Origin: Sphingomonadales bacterium
GTDB lineage: Bacteria; Pseudomonadota; Alphaproteobacteria; Sphingomonadales; Sphingomonadaceae
Reading direction: 5' to 3'
Assembly (NCBI GenBank): GCA_027490095.1
Contig: JAIXYT010000025.1
Span: forward strand, 38,922 to 102,921
Length of the DNA: 64,000 nucleotides
Below the pieces are notes generated by a model, which was not told where the DNA came from, did no database searches, and saw only the letters and a list, made by a program, of their open reading frames with translations. Positions 46,493 to 56,977 of this stretch are shown piece by piece. Position 1 is the stretch's first letter; each line of letters opens with the position of its first letter. A program made the position numbers and the translations under genes.

Positions 46493-47053
46493 ATGAAACT
46501 GCCGCCCTACCAGCCAGGCCAGTTCCTTCTGGCCATGCCGGGAATCGGCGACGACCGGTTCGAGCAGAGCGTGATCGCGATGTGCGCGCACGACCCGGGC
46601 GGCGCCATGGGCCTGTGCCTGCATGAGCCGCTGGACGGAATGACCGTCCCCGACCTCATGCGCCAGATGGATATCGACCCGCGCGCGACGCCGCCCATTC
46701 CGGTCCTCGCCGGCGGACCCATGGAGCCCGAGCGCGGCTTTGTCCTCCATTCGCCTGACTGGGGCGGCCAGGATACGCGCCACGTGGCAGGCCGCTGGGC
46801 GTTGACCGGCAGCTGCGACGTGCTGTCCGCGATCGCAGAGGGCCGGGGCCCCGCCCGCTGGGTCGCAGCCCTTGGCTATGCCGGCTGGAGCGCCGGCCAG
46901 CTGGAACGCGAACTGTCGTGGAACGGCTGGTTCGTGACACCCGGCACCGTAGGGCTCATCTGGGACGTGGAACCCGACTTGCGCTGGCTCGAAGGCTTCC
47001 GCGCCGCAGGCATCGACGCCCGGATGCTCAGCCCCGACATGGGGCATGCGTGA
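46493..47053 (+). CDS. YqgE/AlgH family protein
   Basis: A 186-residue soluble protein. The family signature is GQFLLAMPGIGDDRFEQSVIAMCAHDPGGAMGLCLHEPL and then VLAGGPMEPERGFVLHS. Named for AlgH of Pseudomonas, its biochemical role is not settled. Conserved C-terminal AALGYAGWSAGQLERELSWNGWF is present. The gene is monocistronic, bounded downstream by a hairpin-rich spacer. Confidence 0.92.
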   Translation: MKLPPYQPGQFLLAMPGIGDDRFEQSVIAMCAHDPGGAMGLCLHEPLDGMTVPDLMRQMDIDPRATPPIPVLAGGPMEPERGFVLHSPDWGGQDTRHVAGRWALTGSCDVLSAIAEGRGPARWVAALGYAGWSAGQLERELSWNGWFVTPGTVGLIWDVEPDLRWLEGFRAAGIDARMLSPDMGHA

Positions 47054-47075
47054 TTTGATTTGAGCCCCTGCGGGT

Positions 47076-47174
47076 GCCGGCCATCCGGCCGGCTTGCTTC
47101 GCGCCACTTGGCGCGGCGGCCGGTCGGCGTTCAGCCTGCGGCTGACCTTCGGTTCGCGGCGGCGCTGCGCGCCG
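47076..47174. repeat. Second array of short hairpins
   Basis: Four perfect inverted repeats lie in the 214-bp gap before the carboxylase gene: GCCGGCC/GGCCGGC at 47076-47093, CGCGCCA/TGGCGCG at 47100-47115, TCAGCC/GGCTGA with loop TGC at 47131-47145, and CGGCGC/GCGCCG with loop TGC at 47160-47174. The architecture is like the array at 4544-4697, including TGC loops. Confidence 0.55.
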
Positions 47175-47267
47175 AGGGGCTCTTCAATCTGGCAGCGCGC
47201 GGGCCTTGACGCGCCCCCGCCCCTCGTCTTTCACCGCACGGCGTTCGCGCAAGGGAAGGGGCTCGAC

Positions 47268-49265
<1,998 letters not shown>

Positions 49266-49458
49266 CGCCCATCCGGGGGATCTGCCCCGAAACATTGCGC
49301 ATTGTTAACCCCATCCCGTTGCAATGCTTGACAATGCGGCCATTGATTTGGGTTGGTTAACGGCGCACTATCCTGGGGCACGGCAAGCATGGCCGGGCCA
49401 ACAAACCTGAAGGGTCCCGCCAAGAGGACCACCAACAGGACAGGAAGGTCGCAAGAAA

Positions 49459-49704
49459 ATGTCGATGGTCGCAAAATTTGGCGCAGCCCTGGCCGGTTCG
49501 GCCCTGTTGACTGCACTCGGCTTTGGTCTGGTCGCCGGTGCGTCCATCGACCTTCTTTTCCAACCCTATTTCTGGATCATTTCGGTCTCGCTCGCAGGGC
49601 TGTTCAGCCTTGCCATGGGCAACGGCTCTTCCAGCAAGAGCTGCGAGGCCATGCGGATGAAGGCCCAGGCGGCGCGCTCCGGCTCGATGGCCCTCGCTGC
49701 CTGA
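49459..49704 (+). CDS. Small membrane protein, 81 residues
   Basis: A small protein with two membrane helices (FGAALAGSALLTALGFGLVAG and YFWIISVSLAGLFSLAMG) and a short polar tail rich in Ser and Lys. No family is recognised. An AAGGTC motif lies 10 bases before the ATG. It is followed at 70 bp by a 42-residue ORF on the same strand, and the pair ends at a strong terminator, which supports real transcription. Upstream AT-rich DNA (49285-49345) has TTGACA at 49329, possibly a promoter. Confidence 0.7.
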   Translation: MSMVAKFGAALAGSALLTALGFGLVAGASIDLLFQPYFWIISVSLAGLFSLAMGNGSSSKSCEAMRMKAQAARSGSMALAA

Positions 49705-49773
49705 GAACAGGCACCTGTTGCTTAAGGGTCGGAACCTTAACAACCAGGAAGAACAAGAAGAGGAATCCGTCAC

Positions 49774-49902
49774 ATGAAACTCCTCCAGAAGATTGCCGAA
49801 GCCTTCTCCGGAGCACCCGCCCAGGACGCCGCTGCCCGCACCCGCGCGCTGTCGCGGCTGGGGCCGCCCCGCCACCGCTTCGAAGGCGTGATCCCCGCTT
49901 GA
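49774..49902 (+). CDS. Short ORF, 42 residues
   Basis: MKLLQKIAEAFSG is followed by an Ala/Arg-rich middle and RHRFEGVIPA at the end. An excellent ribosome-binding site (AGAAGAGGAATCC) lies just before the ATG, and a strong terminator begins 25 bp after the stop. The N-terminal 12 residues could form an amphipathic helix. Function is unknown. The combination of ribosome-binding site and terminator is the main evidence that it is expressed. Confidence 0.6.
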   Translation: MKLLQKIAEAFSGAPAQDAAARTRALSRLGPPRHRFEGVIPA

Positions 49903-49927
49903 TCCGCTGATCCCCTGTTGCCCCCGA

Positions 49928-49966
49928 AAGGGCCGGTGCCGAAAGCGCCGGCCCTTCTTTTTTTTT
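49928..49966 (+). terminator. Strong intrinsic terminator
   Basis: A 12-bp stem (AAGGGCCGGTGC pairing with GCGCCGGCCCTT, with one G-T pair) and a CGAAA loop, followed by CTTTTTTTTT. It ends the two-small-protein transcript and stands against the end of the minus-strand htrA gene 6 bp further on. Confidence 0.93.
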
Positions 49967-49971
49967 CTCCC

Positions 49972-51456
49972 TCAGGCGACCGCGCGGCACCCGAACTGCG
50001 CCGGCGCCTGGAACAGGCATTCCACCCGCTGGCCGCCCCGGTTCAGCCGGAACAGCGTCTCGCCCTGCGCTGTGCCCAGCGCCGCCCGCACATCCGACAC
50101 CGTGTTCACGCGCTGGCCGTTCACGCTCTCGACGACATCGCCAGGCCGGGGAAAGCGGGTCCGTGCCGCCGGGGCGCCTTGCGGAACGTTGACCACCACG
50201 ACGCCGCGCTCCGGAAGCCCGGCGCCCAGCTCCTGGGCCAGCGCCGGCGACAGGTTGGCGATCGACACACCGGCAAGGATGCTGCCGTTCGGCAACTGGG
50301 TCAGCTGCCGCGGCGGATTCTCGGGAGGTGCCGTCAGGCTCAGCTTCAGGTTGCGCGCGTCCCCGCCCCGCACGACCGTCACGGTCACGCTCTCGCCGAC
50401 GGGCTGGGTCGCGATCTGGTACCGCAGCGAGGCCGGGTCCGGCACCTCCTTGCCGTCGATCGCATAGACGATGTCGCCGGCCTTCAGCCCGGCACGGTCC
50501 GCAGGCGATCCGGCGGACACGCCGGTTACCAGCACGCCCGTCGGCCGTTCCAGCCCGGCAGCCCTCGCCGACTCGGCAGTCAGCGGCTCGCCCTCGATGC
50601 CCACCCAGGCCGTCACGAACCGCCCGGTGCTGGCGCCGCGCAGGAAGATCTTCACCATGTTTGACGGGATCGCGAAGCCCAGCCCGATCGACCCGCCATT
50701 GCCGCCCCCGGTCAGGATCGCCGAGTTGATGCCGATCACCTCCCCCGAGAGGGAGGCGAGCGCACCGCCCGAATTGCCCTGGTTGATGGCGGCATCCGTC
50801 TGGATGAAGAACTGCGTGTCCGACACGCCGATCCCCGTGCGCGCGGTCGCCGATACGATGCCCTGGGTCACCGTCTGCCCCACGCCGAACGGATTGCCGA
50901 TCGCCAGCACAAGGTCGCCGACCTGGGCCCGATCGCTGTCGCCCAGCCGCGCAACCGGCAGGGCCGCCCCCTGCGGATCGATCTTCAGCAGCGCAAGGTC
51001 CAGCCGTGGTTCCGCGAACAGCAGCTTTGCCGGATACTCCCGCCGATCCGCCAGCGCGACCAGGATCTGGTCGGCGCCCTGCACCACATGGTTGTTGGTG
51101 ATCACCAGCCCCGCGCCGTCCACGATCACCCCCGAGCCGAGGGAGTTCTCCACCCGCGGCTGGCCCTCGAACATCGAGAAGAAGGGCCCCATCTGCTGCC
51201 GCTGGCGCACCACCCGGGCCGTGAAGATGTTCACGACCGCGGGCTGAACGGCCTTCGCCACGGGCGCGAACGACAGGTTCACCTGCCCGGCGCTTCCCGG
51301 CACGACCCGCTCGGCGTCACCCCCGGCCGTCCGGGCCAGCTGCGCCGCCTCCTGCGCTTCGAGCGTTCCGCTCCCCATCGCCCCGTTCACCGAAAGTGCC
51401 AGCGCGAGTCCGCCGACAAGCCCGGCCACAACAAGCCCGATCGATCCTGCCTTCAT
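49972..51456 (-). CDS. Periplasmic serine protease, HtrA/DegP type
   Basis: A 494-residue trypsin-like protease and chaperone for misfolded envelope proteins. The N-terminal signal anchor (GSIGLVVAGLVGGLALALSV) is followed by the protease domain with triad His123 (NNHVVQ), Asp153 (RLDLALLKID) and Ser229 (GNSGGAL). Two PDZ domains follow (about residues 270-360 and 395-480). The ATG at 51456 with GGAAGGGA upstream is preferred over a longer frame. No regulatory genes are next to it. Confidence 0.94.
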   Translation of the reverse strand: MKAGSIGLVVAGLVGGLALALSVNGAMGSGTLEAQEAAQLARTAGGDAERVVPGSAGQVNLSFAPVAKAVQPAVVNIFTARVVRQRQQMGPFFSMFEGQPRVENSLGSGVIVDGAGLVITNNHVVQGADQILVALADRREYPAKLLFAEPRLDLALLKIDPQGAALPVARLGDSDRAQVGDLVLAIGNPFGVGQTVTQGIVSATARTGIGVSDTQFFIQTDAAINQGNSGGALASLSGEVIGINSAILTGGGNGGSIGLGFAIPSNMVKIFLRGASTGRFVTAWVGIEGEPLTAESARAAGLERPTGVLVTGVSAGSPADRAGLKAGDIVYAIDGKEVPDPASLRYQIATQPVGESVTVTVVRGGDARNLKLSLTAPPENPPRQLTQLPNGSILAGVSIANLSPALAQELGAGLPERGVVVVNVPQGAPAARTRFPRPGDVVESVNGQRVNTVSDVRAALGTAQGETLFRLNRGGQRVECLFQAPAQFGCRAVA

Positions 51457-51842
51457 GAGTCCCTTCCAGCCTTCCGTCACGGCTGACCGTGCCCTGTGCC
51501 ACATCGGTGCACAGGCGGCGCGGCGCAAGCCCGGATCCTGCTGGCAATCCGCGGTTGAAGCCGGGATGAATGACAAGTTTCTTTGACAAATCGAAGCGTC
51601 AACTTCAGCATACATCCCGCCGCTGAGGGCGCCTGCGTGGCGCCCCCTCGGGGAGGCAATCGGATGGTCCGGAAAATGCCCGCAATGCCAGCACGCGTGC
51701 GTCGGTCCGTTCCGGGCGCCGGCGCCCGTTCATCTGCGCGCAGCCAGCACGGGCCTGTCCCGCTGCCGGACGCCATGGCCGCCCCGATCCTTGCCCCTTC
51801 CGGGTCCCCCGCCGGATCGGTTCCATCAGCGCGAGGCGTGGC
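51457..51842. other. Divergent intergenic region between htrA and aat
   Basis: A 386-bp gap with no gene I can support. A TTGACA at 51583-51588 lies in a locally AT-rich patch, but no well-spaced -10 sequence goes with it. The only open frame on the plus strand starts inside this patch and lacks a ribosome-binding site or conserved content. It probably holds divergent promoters for htrA and aat. Confidence 0.5.
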
Positions 51843-52691
51843 ATGGGCACGCTGACGGGCAATCCCGGCGACTCGACAGGGCAGCGGCTGGAGACGGCCC
51901 TGCTGCTCAGGGCCTATTCCGCAGGCCTCTTCCCGATGGCCGATGCGCGCGAGGCCGACGACGTCTTCTGGGTCGAGCCCCGGCGCCGCGGCGTCCTCCC
52001 CCTCGACGGCTTCCATCTCCCCCGCTCGCTTGCCAAGACTCTCAAGCAGGAGCGGTTCCGCCACAGCCGCGACGTTGCCTTCGAGGCGGTCATCCGTGCC
52101 TGCTCGGCCGCCGCACCGGGACGCGACCAGAGCTGGATCAACCAGACCATCCTCGATGCCTATTGCCGCCTGCACGCCGAAGGCCATGCCCACAGCCTCG
52201 AAACCTGGGACAGCGAAGGACAGCTCGTCGGGGGCCTCTATGGCGTTCGCCTCGGAGGCGCCTTCTTCGGCGAAAGCATGTTCAGCCGTGCGACCGACGC
52301 CAGCAAGGCGGCGCTTGCCCATCTGGTCGCCCGCCTCCGGGCAGGGGGCTTCAGGCTGCTCGACACCCAGTTCCTGACAGCCCACCTCGCCCGTTTCGGG
52401 GCGCAGGAGGTCAAGCGGTCCCACTATATGGCAGCGCTGGATGCAGCGCTGCGCCAACGCGCCGACTGGACGGCGCTGGACAGGCAGCTGGGGGTCGACC
52501 CTCAGGCGGTGGGGGTTGCTGCCGCTGCAGCCGGCGCAGCCGGGGCAGGCGCGGCCGGCGTCGGTTCGGCCGGAGTCGCAGCCCCAGGCTTGGGCTTGCC
52601 GGCAGACGGGCTCTTCCTGCCCGTCGAGCTGCTGGGCGGCTTGGGCCCGCCCGGGAAACGCATCGTGCAGCTCTTGAGCCAGACGTCATAG
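51843..52691 (+). CDS. aat: Leucyl/phenylalanyl-tRNA--protein transferase
   Basis: Adds Leu or Phe to N-terminal Arg/Lys of proteins, marking them for ClpAP through the N-degron pathway. Motifs are LLLRAYSAGLFPMAD, WINQTILDAYCRLHAEGHAHSLETWD, GLYGVRLGGAFFGESMFSRATDASKAAL and DTQFLTAHLARFGA. The conserved enzyme ends near residue 218. A further 65 residues are Ala/Gly/Leu-rich low-complexity sequence that runs 190 bp into the opposite-strand DUF2155 gene. The stop codon seems to have been lost, so the tail is probably dispensable. Confidence 0.93.
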   Translation: MGTLTGNPGDSTGQRLETALLLRAYSAGLFPMADAREADDVFWVEPRRRGVLPLDGFHLPRSLAKTLKQERFRHSRDVAFEAVIRACSAAAPGRDQSWINQTILDAYCRLHAEGHAHSLETWDSEGQLVGGLYGVRLGGAFFGESMFSRATDASKAALAHLVARLRAGGFRLLDTQFLTAHLARFGAQEVKRSHYMAALDAALRQRADWTALDRQLGVDPQAVGVAAAAAGAAGAGAAGVGSAGVAAPGLGLPADGLFLPVELLGGLGPPGKRIVQLLSQTS

Positions 52692-53155
52692 ACCGGGTGG
52701 ACGACGGGGTTCAGCGACGGCGATTCCGCGAACAGCCAGCCCGAAAAGACGAGCACAGGCTTCGGTGCAGGCCGCCCCTCGGCAGCCGCCGCCTGCTCCA
52801 CCAGCTGCACAAAGGCGGCCGACTGCTTGCGCTCGAACGGCTGGGTCCGTTCGCAGGTCCGCAGCACGCCTGAAAGCCGCCCGAACGTGAACCGCTGGCC
52901 GGGCTTCAGCGTGAATTCCGCTGTCGTCCCCAGCCGCTTGTCGAGCGCTGCAACAACCGCCGTCCGTTCGGACGACCCGGCATTGGCGCCCGGGGATGCC
53001 CCGGTCGCCCGGGCAACCGTCGTGTCGGAAGCTTCGCCCTTCGCAGCGGGGGTCGCCTTCGCGGCGGGCGCCTTCGCTTCGGAGGTCTGGCCTTGTGCCG
53101 GGCTGCCGGCAATCGCCAGCGCCGCAAGCGCCAGCCCGCGCATTGCGGGGATCAC
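52502..53155 (-). CDS. DUF2155 domain protein, exported
   Basis: A 217-residue protein with a signal peptide (MRGLALAALAIAGSPAQG), an Ala/Lys/Thr linker and a DUF2155 domain: ALDKRLGTTAEFTLKPGQRFTFGRLSGVLRTCERTQPFE and then VLVFSGWLFAESPSLNPVVHPVYDVWLKSC. The two Cys likely pair. The C terminus is a Pro/Ala-rich low-complexity tail that overlaps the end of aat. DUF2155 genes sit next to aat in many alphaproteobacteria. The ATG at 53155 overlaps the mlaD-like stop. Confidence 0.88.
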   Translation of the reverse strand: MIPAMRGLALAALAIAGSPAQGQTSEAKAPAAKATPAAKGEASDTTVARATGASPGANAGSSERTAVVAALDKRLGTTAEFTLKPGQRFTFGRLSGVLRTCERTQPFERKQSAAFVQLVEQAAAAEGRPAPKPVLVFSGWLFAESPSLNPVVHPVYDVWLKSCTMRFPGGPKPPSSSTGRKSPSAGKPKPGAATPAEPTPAAPAPAAPAAAAATPTA

Positions 53156-53652
53156 CCCGCCGAACCGGCCGGCGCGTCCGCTGCCGGTGCGTCGCTGCTG
53201 CCGCCGCTGCGGTTGATCACCGATCCGATCAGCCCCATAAGGTCGGTCGCCCCTTGCGTGTCGGTGATCTCGTCACCCGGGGCCAGCTTTTCGGGGTCGC
53301 CCCCGGGCACCAGCGCGATGAAGCTGCCGCCCAGCAGCCCTTCCGAGGTGATGGCAGCCGAACTGTCCAGCGGCAGGGTGACAGCCTTGTCCACCGACAG
53401 CGTCACGACCGCCTGATAGCTTGCCGGGTCCAGCGTCTGCGCGGTCACCGTGCCCACCTTCATGCCCGAAACCCGGACGTCCGATCCGACAGTGATCCCC
53501 GTCGCGTTGGGAAAGCGGGCCTTCAGCTCGTAGCTGTCGGTTCCGGACGCCCCGGTGCGACCCAGCGCGAACAGCAGGAACCACAAGGCCACCGCCAGCA
53601 CGGCAAGGCCGGCAAGCGCTTCGGCGACATGATCCTTCAGCATCTGTGCCAT
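53152..53652 (-). CDS. MlaD family (MCE) protein
   Basis: A 166-residue protein with one N-terminal helix (AGLAVLAVALWFLLFALG) and an MCE domain, in which YELKARFPNATGITVGSDVRVSGMKVGTV and ITSEGLLGGSFIALVPGG are the family motifs. MlaD rings form part of a phospholipid transport system across the periplasm. mlaE, mlaF and mlaC are not in the window. Neighbours are NDUFA12 upstream (10 bp gap) and DUF2155 downstream (overlap). Confidence 0.92.
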   Translation of the reverse strand: MAQMLKDHVAEALAGLAVLAVALWFLLFALGRTGASGTDSYELKARFPNATGITVGSDVRVSGMKVGTVTAQTLDPASYQAVVTLSVDKAVTLPLDSSAAITSEGLLGGSFIALVPGGDPEKLAPGDEITDTQGATDLMGLIGSVINRSGGSSDAPAADAPAGSAG

Positions 53653-53662
53653 GCGGCTCTGG

Positions 53663-54034
53663 CTACTGGCCGGGCGTCCAGGCCCGGTAATCGGCGGCCG
53701 ATGCGGCACGGCGTCCGCTTGCCGACAACGATCCCGGCGGCAGCTCGGCACCGGCCGAACCGGTCGGGTTCGGGCGCCATGGCTTCTCCCAGGTCTTCAC
53801 GGGCAGCGGCACATGCGTCGGCGCGTCGGCCCGGGTCTGGTGAAGCCACAGATGCCATTCCGGCGGAACACGGCTGGCCTCATTCTCCTGGCCATAGATC
53901 ACCCAGCGCCGGCCCTGTCCTTCATAGTAGATGTTGCCGTCGGCGTCCCGGCCCACTTCGGTGCCGTGACGAACGGTCTTGAGCCAGGTGCCGAAGGTGC
54001 TGCCTGTCCACCAGGTGAAGATGTTGAAGCCCAT
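53663..54034 (-). CDS. NADH:ubiquinone oxidoreductase subunit NDUFA12
   Basis: A 123-residue accessory subunit of respiratory complex I, found in alphaproteobacteria and mitochondria. Signature text is TWLKTVRHGTEVGRDADGNIYYE and WHLWLHQTRADAPTHVPLPVKTWEKPWRPNPTGS. It starts MGFNIFTWW. It is soluble and docks on the peripheral arm. It leads the mlaD-DUF2155 run, a gene order that recurs in related bacteria. Confidence 0.93.
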   Translation of the reverse strand: MGFNIFTWWTGSTFGTWLKTVRHGTEVGRDADGNIYYEGQGRRWVIYGQENEASRVPPEWHLWLHQTRADAPTHVPLPVKTWEKPWRPNPTGSAGAELPPGSLSASGRRAASAADYRAWTPGQ

Positions 54035-54091
54035 GGCCTGCCCCTAGCCGCCTCCACCCCCGAGGTGCAAGCCATCGCGTTCCGCCCGCGT

Positions 54092-54604
54092 CTAGCGGGC
54101 CGGCCAGACAACCTTGTCGCCCGGCTTCGCCCCGATCCGATCCGCCTCGCCGCCCGCCAGTTCCAGCACGGCAGCAACCGGGCCGGCGGATGGCAGCTGC
54201 GCACGCGATTTCGGCACAGCGTTCGAAATGATGTTCCGGATGCGCCCGTCCGAACCGATGAACAACAGATCCAGCGGTATCAGCGTGTTCTCCATCCAGA
54301 AGGCGGCCTGGCGCGGCGGATCCATCGGGAAGATCATTCCCGTCATCGGTGCCATCTTCGTGCGGAACATCATGCCCGTCGCCTGCTGGGCCGACGAAGC
54401 CGCCACTTCCACCTTGTAGCTGTGGCGCTTGCCCCCGGCTGTTTCGATGGTCAGTGGCACGATTTTCAGGCCCGTCTGGGGCCGGCCGGCCGGGGCTCCC
54501 TGCGCGGCAGCCGCCGGCTGCGCGGCTCCGGGCAGGGCCGGTGCCAGCAGGGCCAGCGCCAGCAGGGCCAGCCGCAGCTTCGGCCTAGAGGCCGGCGTTT
54601 GCAG
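54092..54604 (-). CDS. DUF192 family protein, exported
   Basis: A protein of about 170 residues with a signal peptide ([20 protein letters not shown]) and a DUF192 domain: [28 protein letters not shown] and then [15 protein letters not shown]. No ATG, GTG or TTG lies close to the signal peptide. CTG at 54604, which gives [14 protein letters not shown], overlaps the end of the cold-shock gene and is the best guess, so the start is uncertain. The pairing cold-shock gene then DUF192 is seen in other alphaproteobacteria. Function is unknown. Confidence 0.75.
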   Translation of the reverse strand: MQTPASRPKLRLALLALALLAPALPGAAQPAAAAQGAPAGRPQTGLKIVPLTIETAGGKRHSYKVEVAASSAQQATGMMFRTKMAPMTGMIFPMDPPRQAAFWMENTLIPLDLLFIGSDGRIRNIISNAVPKSRAQLPSAGPVAAVLELAGGEADRIGAKPGDKVVWPAR

Positions 54605-55187
54605 TTTGAAGCTTGACGGCGAGCGCGCCCTTGGGTCCGTCGAAAACCCGCGCGAGCAGGTCCTGCCCGGGGAGAAGATTCTCCAGCCCCGCACGCCGAA
54701 CCGTTTCCATGTGAACGAAGATCTGGGTGACACCATCATCCCTCAGCAGGAAGCCATAGCCCTTGGCCCTGTTGAACCAGCGGACCTGAACGGGTTCGAA
54801 ATCGCCTGCCTGATCCAGAAAGTCCAGCGGATCCACCCGGTTCGAACTGCGCTCCTGCGCCCGGTCGAGATCCGGACCGATCGCCGTGCTGAGATCGAGA
54901 TCCAGGATGGCCGATGCCTGCCGCCCCCGCGCACCCTGGCGGACAAGCACGCGGACCGATGCGCCCTCCGGAAGCGACTTGCGCCCCAGCGGCCCAAGCA
55001 GGTTGTAGTGCACCAGCACGTCACCCTGCCCATCGGTGGGAGTGACGAATCCATAGCCCTTCACCATGTCGAACCACTTCACGCGACCGGTGACCGGCTC
55101 ACCCTGATCCGCTGCGTCCTGGTCCATTCCACGGCCTGCTGCACCGACCCCGACGGCCCCTCCGCCGTCGACGACATCATCCGTCAA
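54585..55187 (-). CDS. Cold-shock protein with two CSD domains
   Basis: A 200-residue RNA-binding protein with two cold-shock domains. The first (about residues 33-95) contains [19 protein letters not shown] and DVLVHY. The second (about 130-195) contains [16 protein letters not shown] and QIFVHM. The KGYGF motif of RNP1 is present in both. Such double CSD proteins are typical of alphaproteobacteria. An internal ATG near residue 21 could be the actual start. The stop lies within the next gene's start region. Confidence 0.92.
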   Translation of the reverse strand: MTDDVVDGGGAVGVGAAGRGMDQDAADQGEPVTGRVKWFDMVKGYGFVTPTDGQGDVLVHYNLLGPLGRKSLPEGASVRVLVRQGARGRQASAILDLDLSTAIGPDLDRAQERSSNRVDPLDFLDQAGDFEPVQVRWFNRAKGYGFLLRDDGVTQIFVHMETVRRAGLENLLPGQDLLARVFDGPKGALAVKLQTANAGL

Positions 55188-55387
55188 CTCTCGTTCCCCT
55201 GCATCCTGCGCCCTTTGTTTTGTTGGTCCGACCGCATGTCGACCCTATTGGCAGCACCGGCTTCGCGAGCTTTTCCCTGCGTGCGACACAGGCTAACGTT
55301 CCGGTCCGAGCAGCACACAGGCTAACACAGCAACCCCGGCGTGCAACTCTAACTTTTTTACAATACCGTCATGAAGGCCGATATCCC

Positions 55388-56029
55388 ATGCAACTGACAG
55401 GACAGACCGTCATAAACGCTCCTCGTGGCGCGGTCTGGGCCGCTCTCAACGACCCCGACGTGCTTGCGCGCTCCATCGAAGGTGTCGAACGGCTCGAACG
55501 GACCGGCGAGAACCGGTTCGAAGGTGCGCTCAACGCCAAGGTCGGGCCGGTCAAGGCCCGTTTCACCGGCGCACTGGAACTCACCGAGATCGATGCCCCC
55601 AACCGCTATGTGATCGTGGGCGAAGGCAAGGGCGGCGTTGCCGGCTTTGCCAAGGGAACGGCCGAAGTCGTGCTGGAGGATGCCTCGGACGGCGGAACGC
55701 TGCTGCGCTACGACGCCCGCTCGCAGGTGGGGGGCAAGCTGGCGCAGCTCGGCACCCGCCTCGTCGAAGGCGCTGCCAAGGGCTATGCCGAAGCCTTCTT
55801 CACGGCGTTCAAGGCCGAGGTTGAGGGCGGGCAGGCGCCCGCCGGGCCCGTCGCGGCCACAGAGGCGCCCGATGCAGCTGCGGCCGTCGCGTCCGAAGCC
55901 GACATCCGCGCACAGGCCGTGGCCGCCGCCGCGTCGGCTGCAACCGATGCGCGCCGTGGCCTGCCCGGCTGGGTCTGGGTCGGGGGCCTCGTGGCGCTGG
56001 CGGCCGCAACGCTCGCGATGCTGCTCTGA
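55388..56029 (+). CDS. CoxG/SRPBCC family protein
   Basis: A 213-residue protein with a SRPBCC lipid-binding fold (residues 1-145: MQLTGQTVINAPRGAVWAALNDPDVLARSIEGVERL), a linker, and a C-terminal membrane helix (GWVWVGGLVALAAATLAMLL). CoxG proteins anchor or help mature molybdenum hydroxylases, such as CO dehydrogenase, at the membrane. The ATG at 55388 follows directly upstream of the conserved start. It is the first of four maturation-type genes that run to 58518. Confidence 0.92.
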   Translation: MQLTGQTVINAPRGAVWAALNDPDVLARSIEGVERLERTGENRFEGALNAKVGPVKARFTGALELTEIDAPNRYVIVGEGKGGVAGFAKGTAEVVLEDASDGGTLLRYDARSQVGGKLAQLGTRLVEGAAKGYAEAFFTAFKAEVEGGQAPAGPVAATEAPDAAAAVASEADIRAQAVAAAASAATDARRGLPGWVWVGGLVALAAATLAMLL

Positions 56030-56043
56030 GCCGCCGGACAGGC

Positions 56044-56967
56044 ATGGACGAACTCGCCCTGATCCTCGCCCGCGCGGCCGATTGGCGCGAGGCCGGCCAC
56101 ACCCTCGCTCTGGCGACCGTGGTGCGCACCTGGGGTTCGGCCCCGCGCCGCGTCGGCAGCCTGCTTCTCGTGCGCGATGACGGCCTGTTCGAAGGCTCGG
56201 TCTCGGGCGGCTGCGTCGAAGGCGCCGTGATCGAGGCCGCCAGGGCCCGGATCGCGGCCGGCGGGGGCGAGCTCCTCACCTTCGGCGTCGCCAGCGAAAC
56301 CGCCTGGGAAGTCGGCCTCGCCTGCGGCGGCGAGATCTCGATCCTGGTGCAGGCCGTCGACGACAGCGGCTTTCCGCCCGCGCTGCTCGAGGCTCTTGCA
56401 GCCGAACGCGCCGCCGGCCGCCCCCTCACCCTGGCTGCCGACTTCGCGACCGGCCGCACCACCGCGTCCGACAGCGGCGATTTCGTCCACCGCTTCGATC
56501 CCCCGCTGCGCCTGATGCTGATGGGCGCCGTCCATATCTCCCAGGCGCTTGCCCCGATGGCCTCCGCGCTCGGCCACAGCGTCCTCATCGTCGATCCGCG
56601 CGGCGCTTTTGCCGCCGGCCCCCGCTTCGCCGGCTTCGAGGTCGACAGCCGCTGGCCAGACGAGGCGCTGGCGGACTGGGCGCCCGACGCGGCCAGCGCG
56701 GTCGTCACCCTCACCCACGATCCCAAGCTCGACGATGTCGCACTCGCCGCCGCCCTGCGCTCGCGCGCCTACTACATCGCCGCGCTCGGCAGCCGGAAAA
56801 CCCACGCCGCCCGCCTCGAACGCCTTGCCGCGCAGGGCTTCGGCCCGGACGACCTCGCCCGCATCCACGGTCCCGCCGGGCTCGACATCGGCGCCGCCAA
56901 CCCGGGCGAGATCGCGCTCAGCGTCGCCGCCCAGATGACGGCCGCCTGGCGCAAGCGGCCGCAATGA
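56044..56967 (+). CDS. XdhC family molybdenum hydroxylase maturation protein
   Basis: A 307-residue protein that in relatives sulphurates the molybdenum cofactor and delivers it to xanthine dehydrogenase-type enzymes. The N-terminal domain has TWGSAPRRVGSLLLVRDDG, GSVSGGCVEGAV and the Cys of VGLACGGEISILVQ. A C-terminal Rossmann-like domain includes MGAVHISQALAPM and ALGSRKTHAARLERL. Both domains are complete. It lies 14 bp after coxG. Confidence 0.93.
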   Translation: MDELALILARAADWREAGHTLALATVVRTWGSAPRRVGSLLLVRDDGLFEGSVSGGCVEGAVIEAARARIAAGGGELLTFGVASETAWEVGLACGGEISILVQAVDDSGFPPALLEALAAERAAGRPLTLAADFATGRTTASDSGDFVHRFDPPLRLMLMGAVHISQALAPMASALGHSVLIVDPRGAFAAGPRFAGFEVDSRWPDEALADWAPDAASAVVTLTHDPKLDDVALAAALRSRAYYIAALGSRKTHAARLERLAAQGFGPDDLARIHGPAGLDIGAANPGEIALSVAAQMTAAWRKRPQ

Positions 56968-56977
56968 CGGCGCGCCC

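Noticed and set aside
51583..51855. 90-codon ORF in the htrA-aat gap
   Set aside because: No ribosome-binding site, signal or conserved segment; it overlaps the aat start and its composition is arginine/proline-rich noise.
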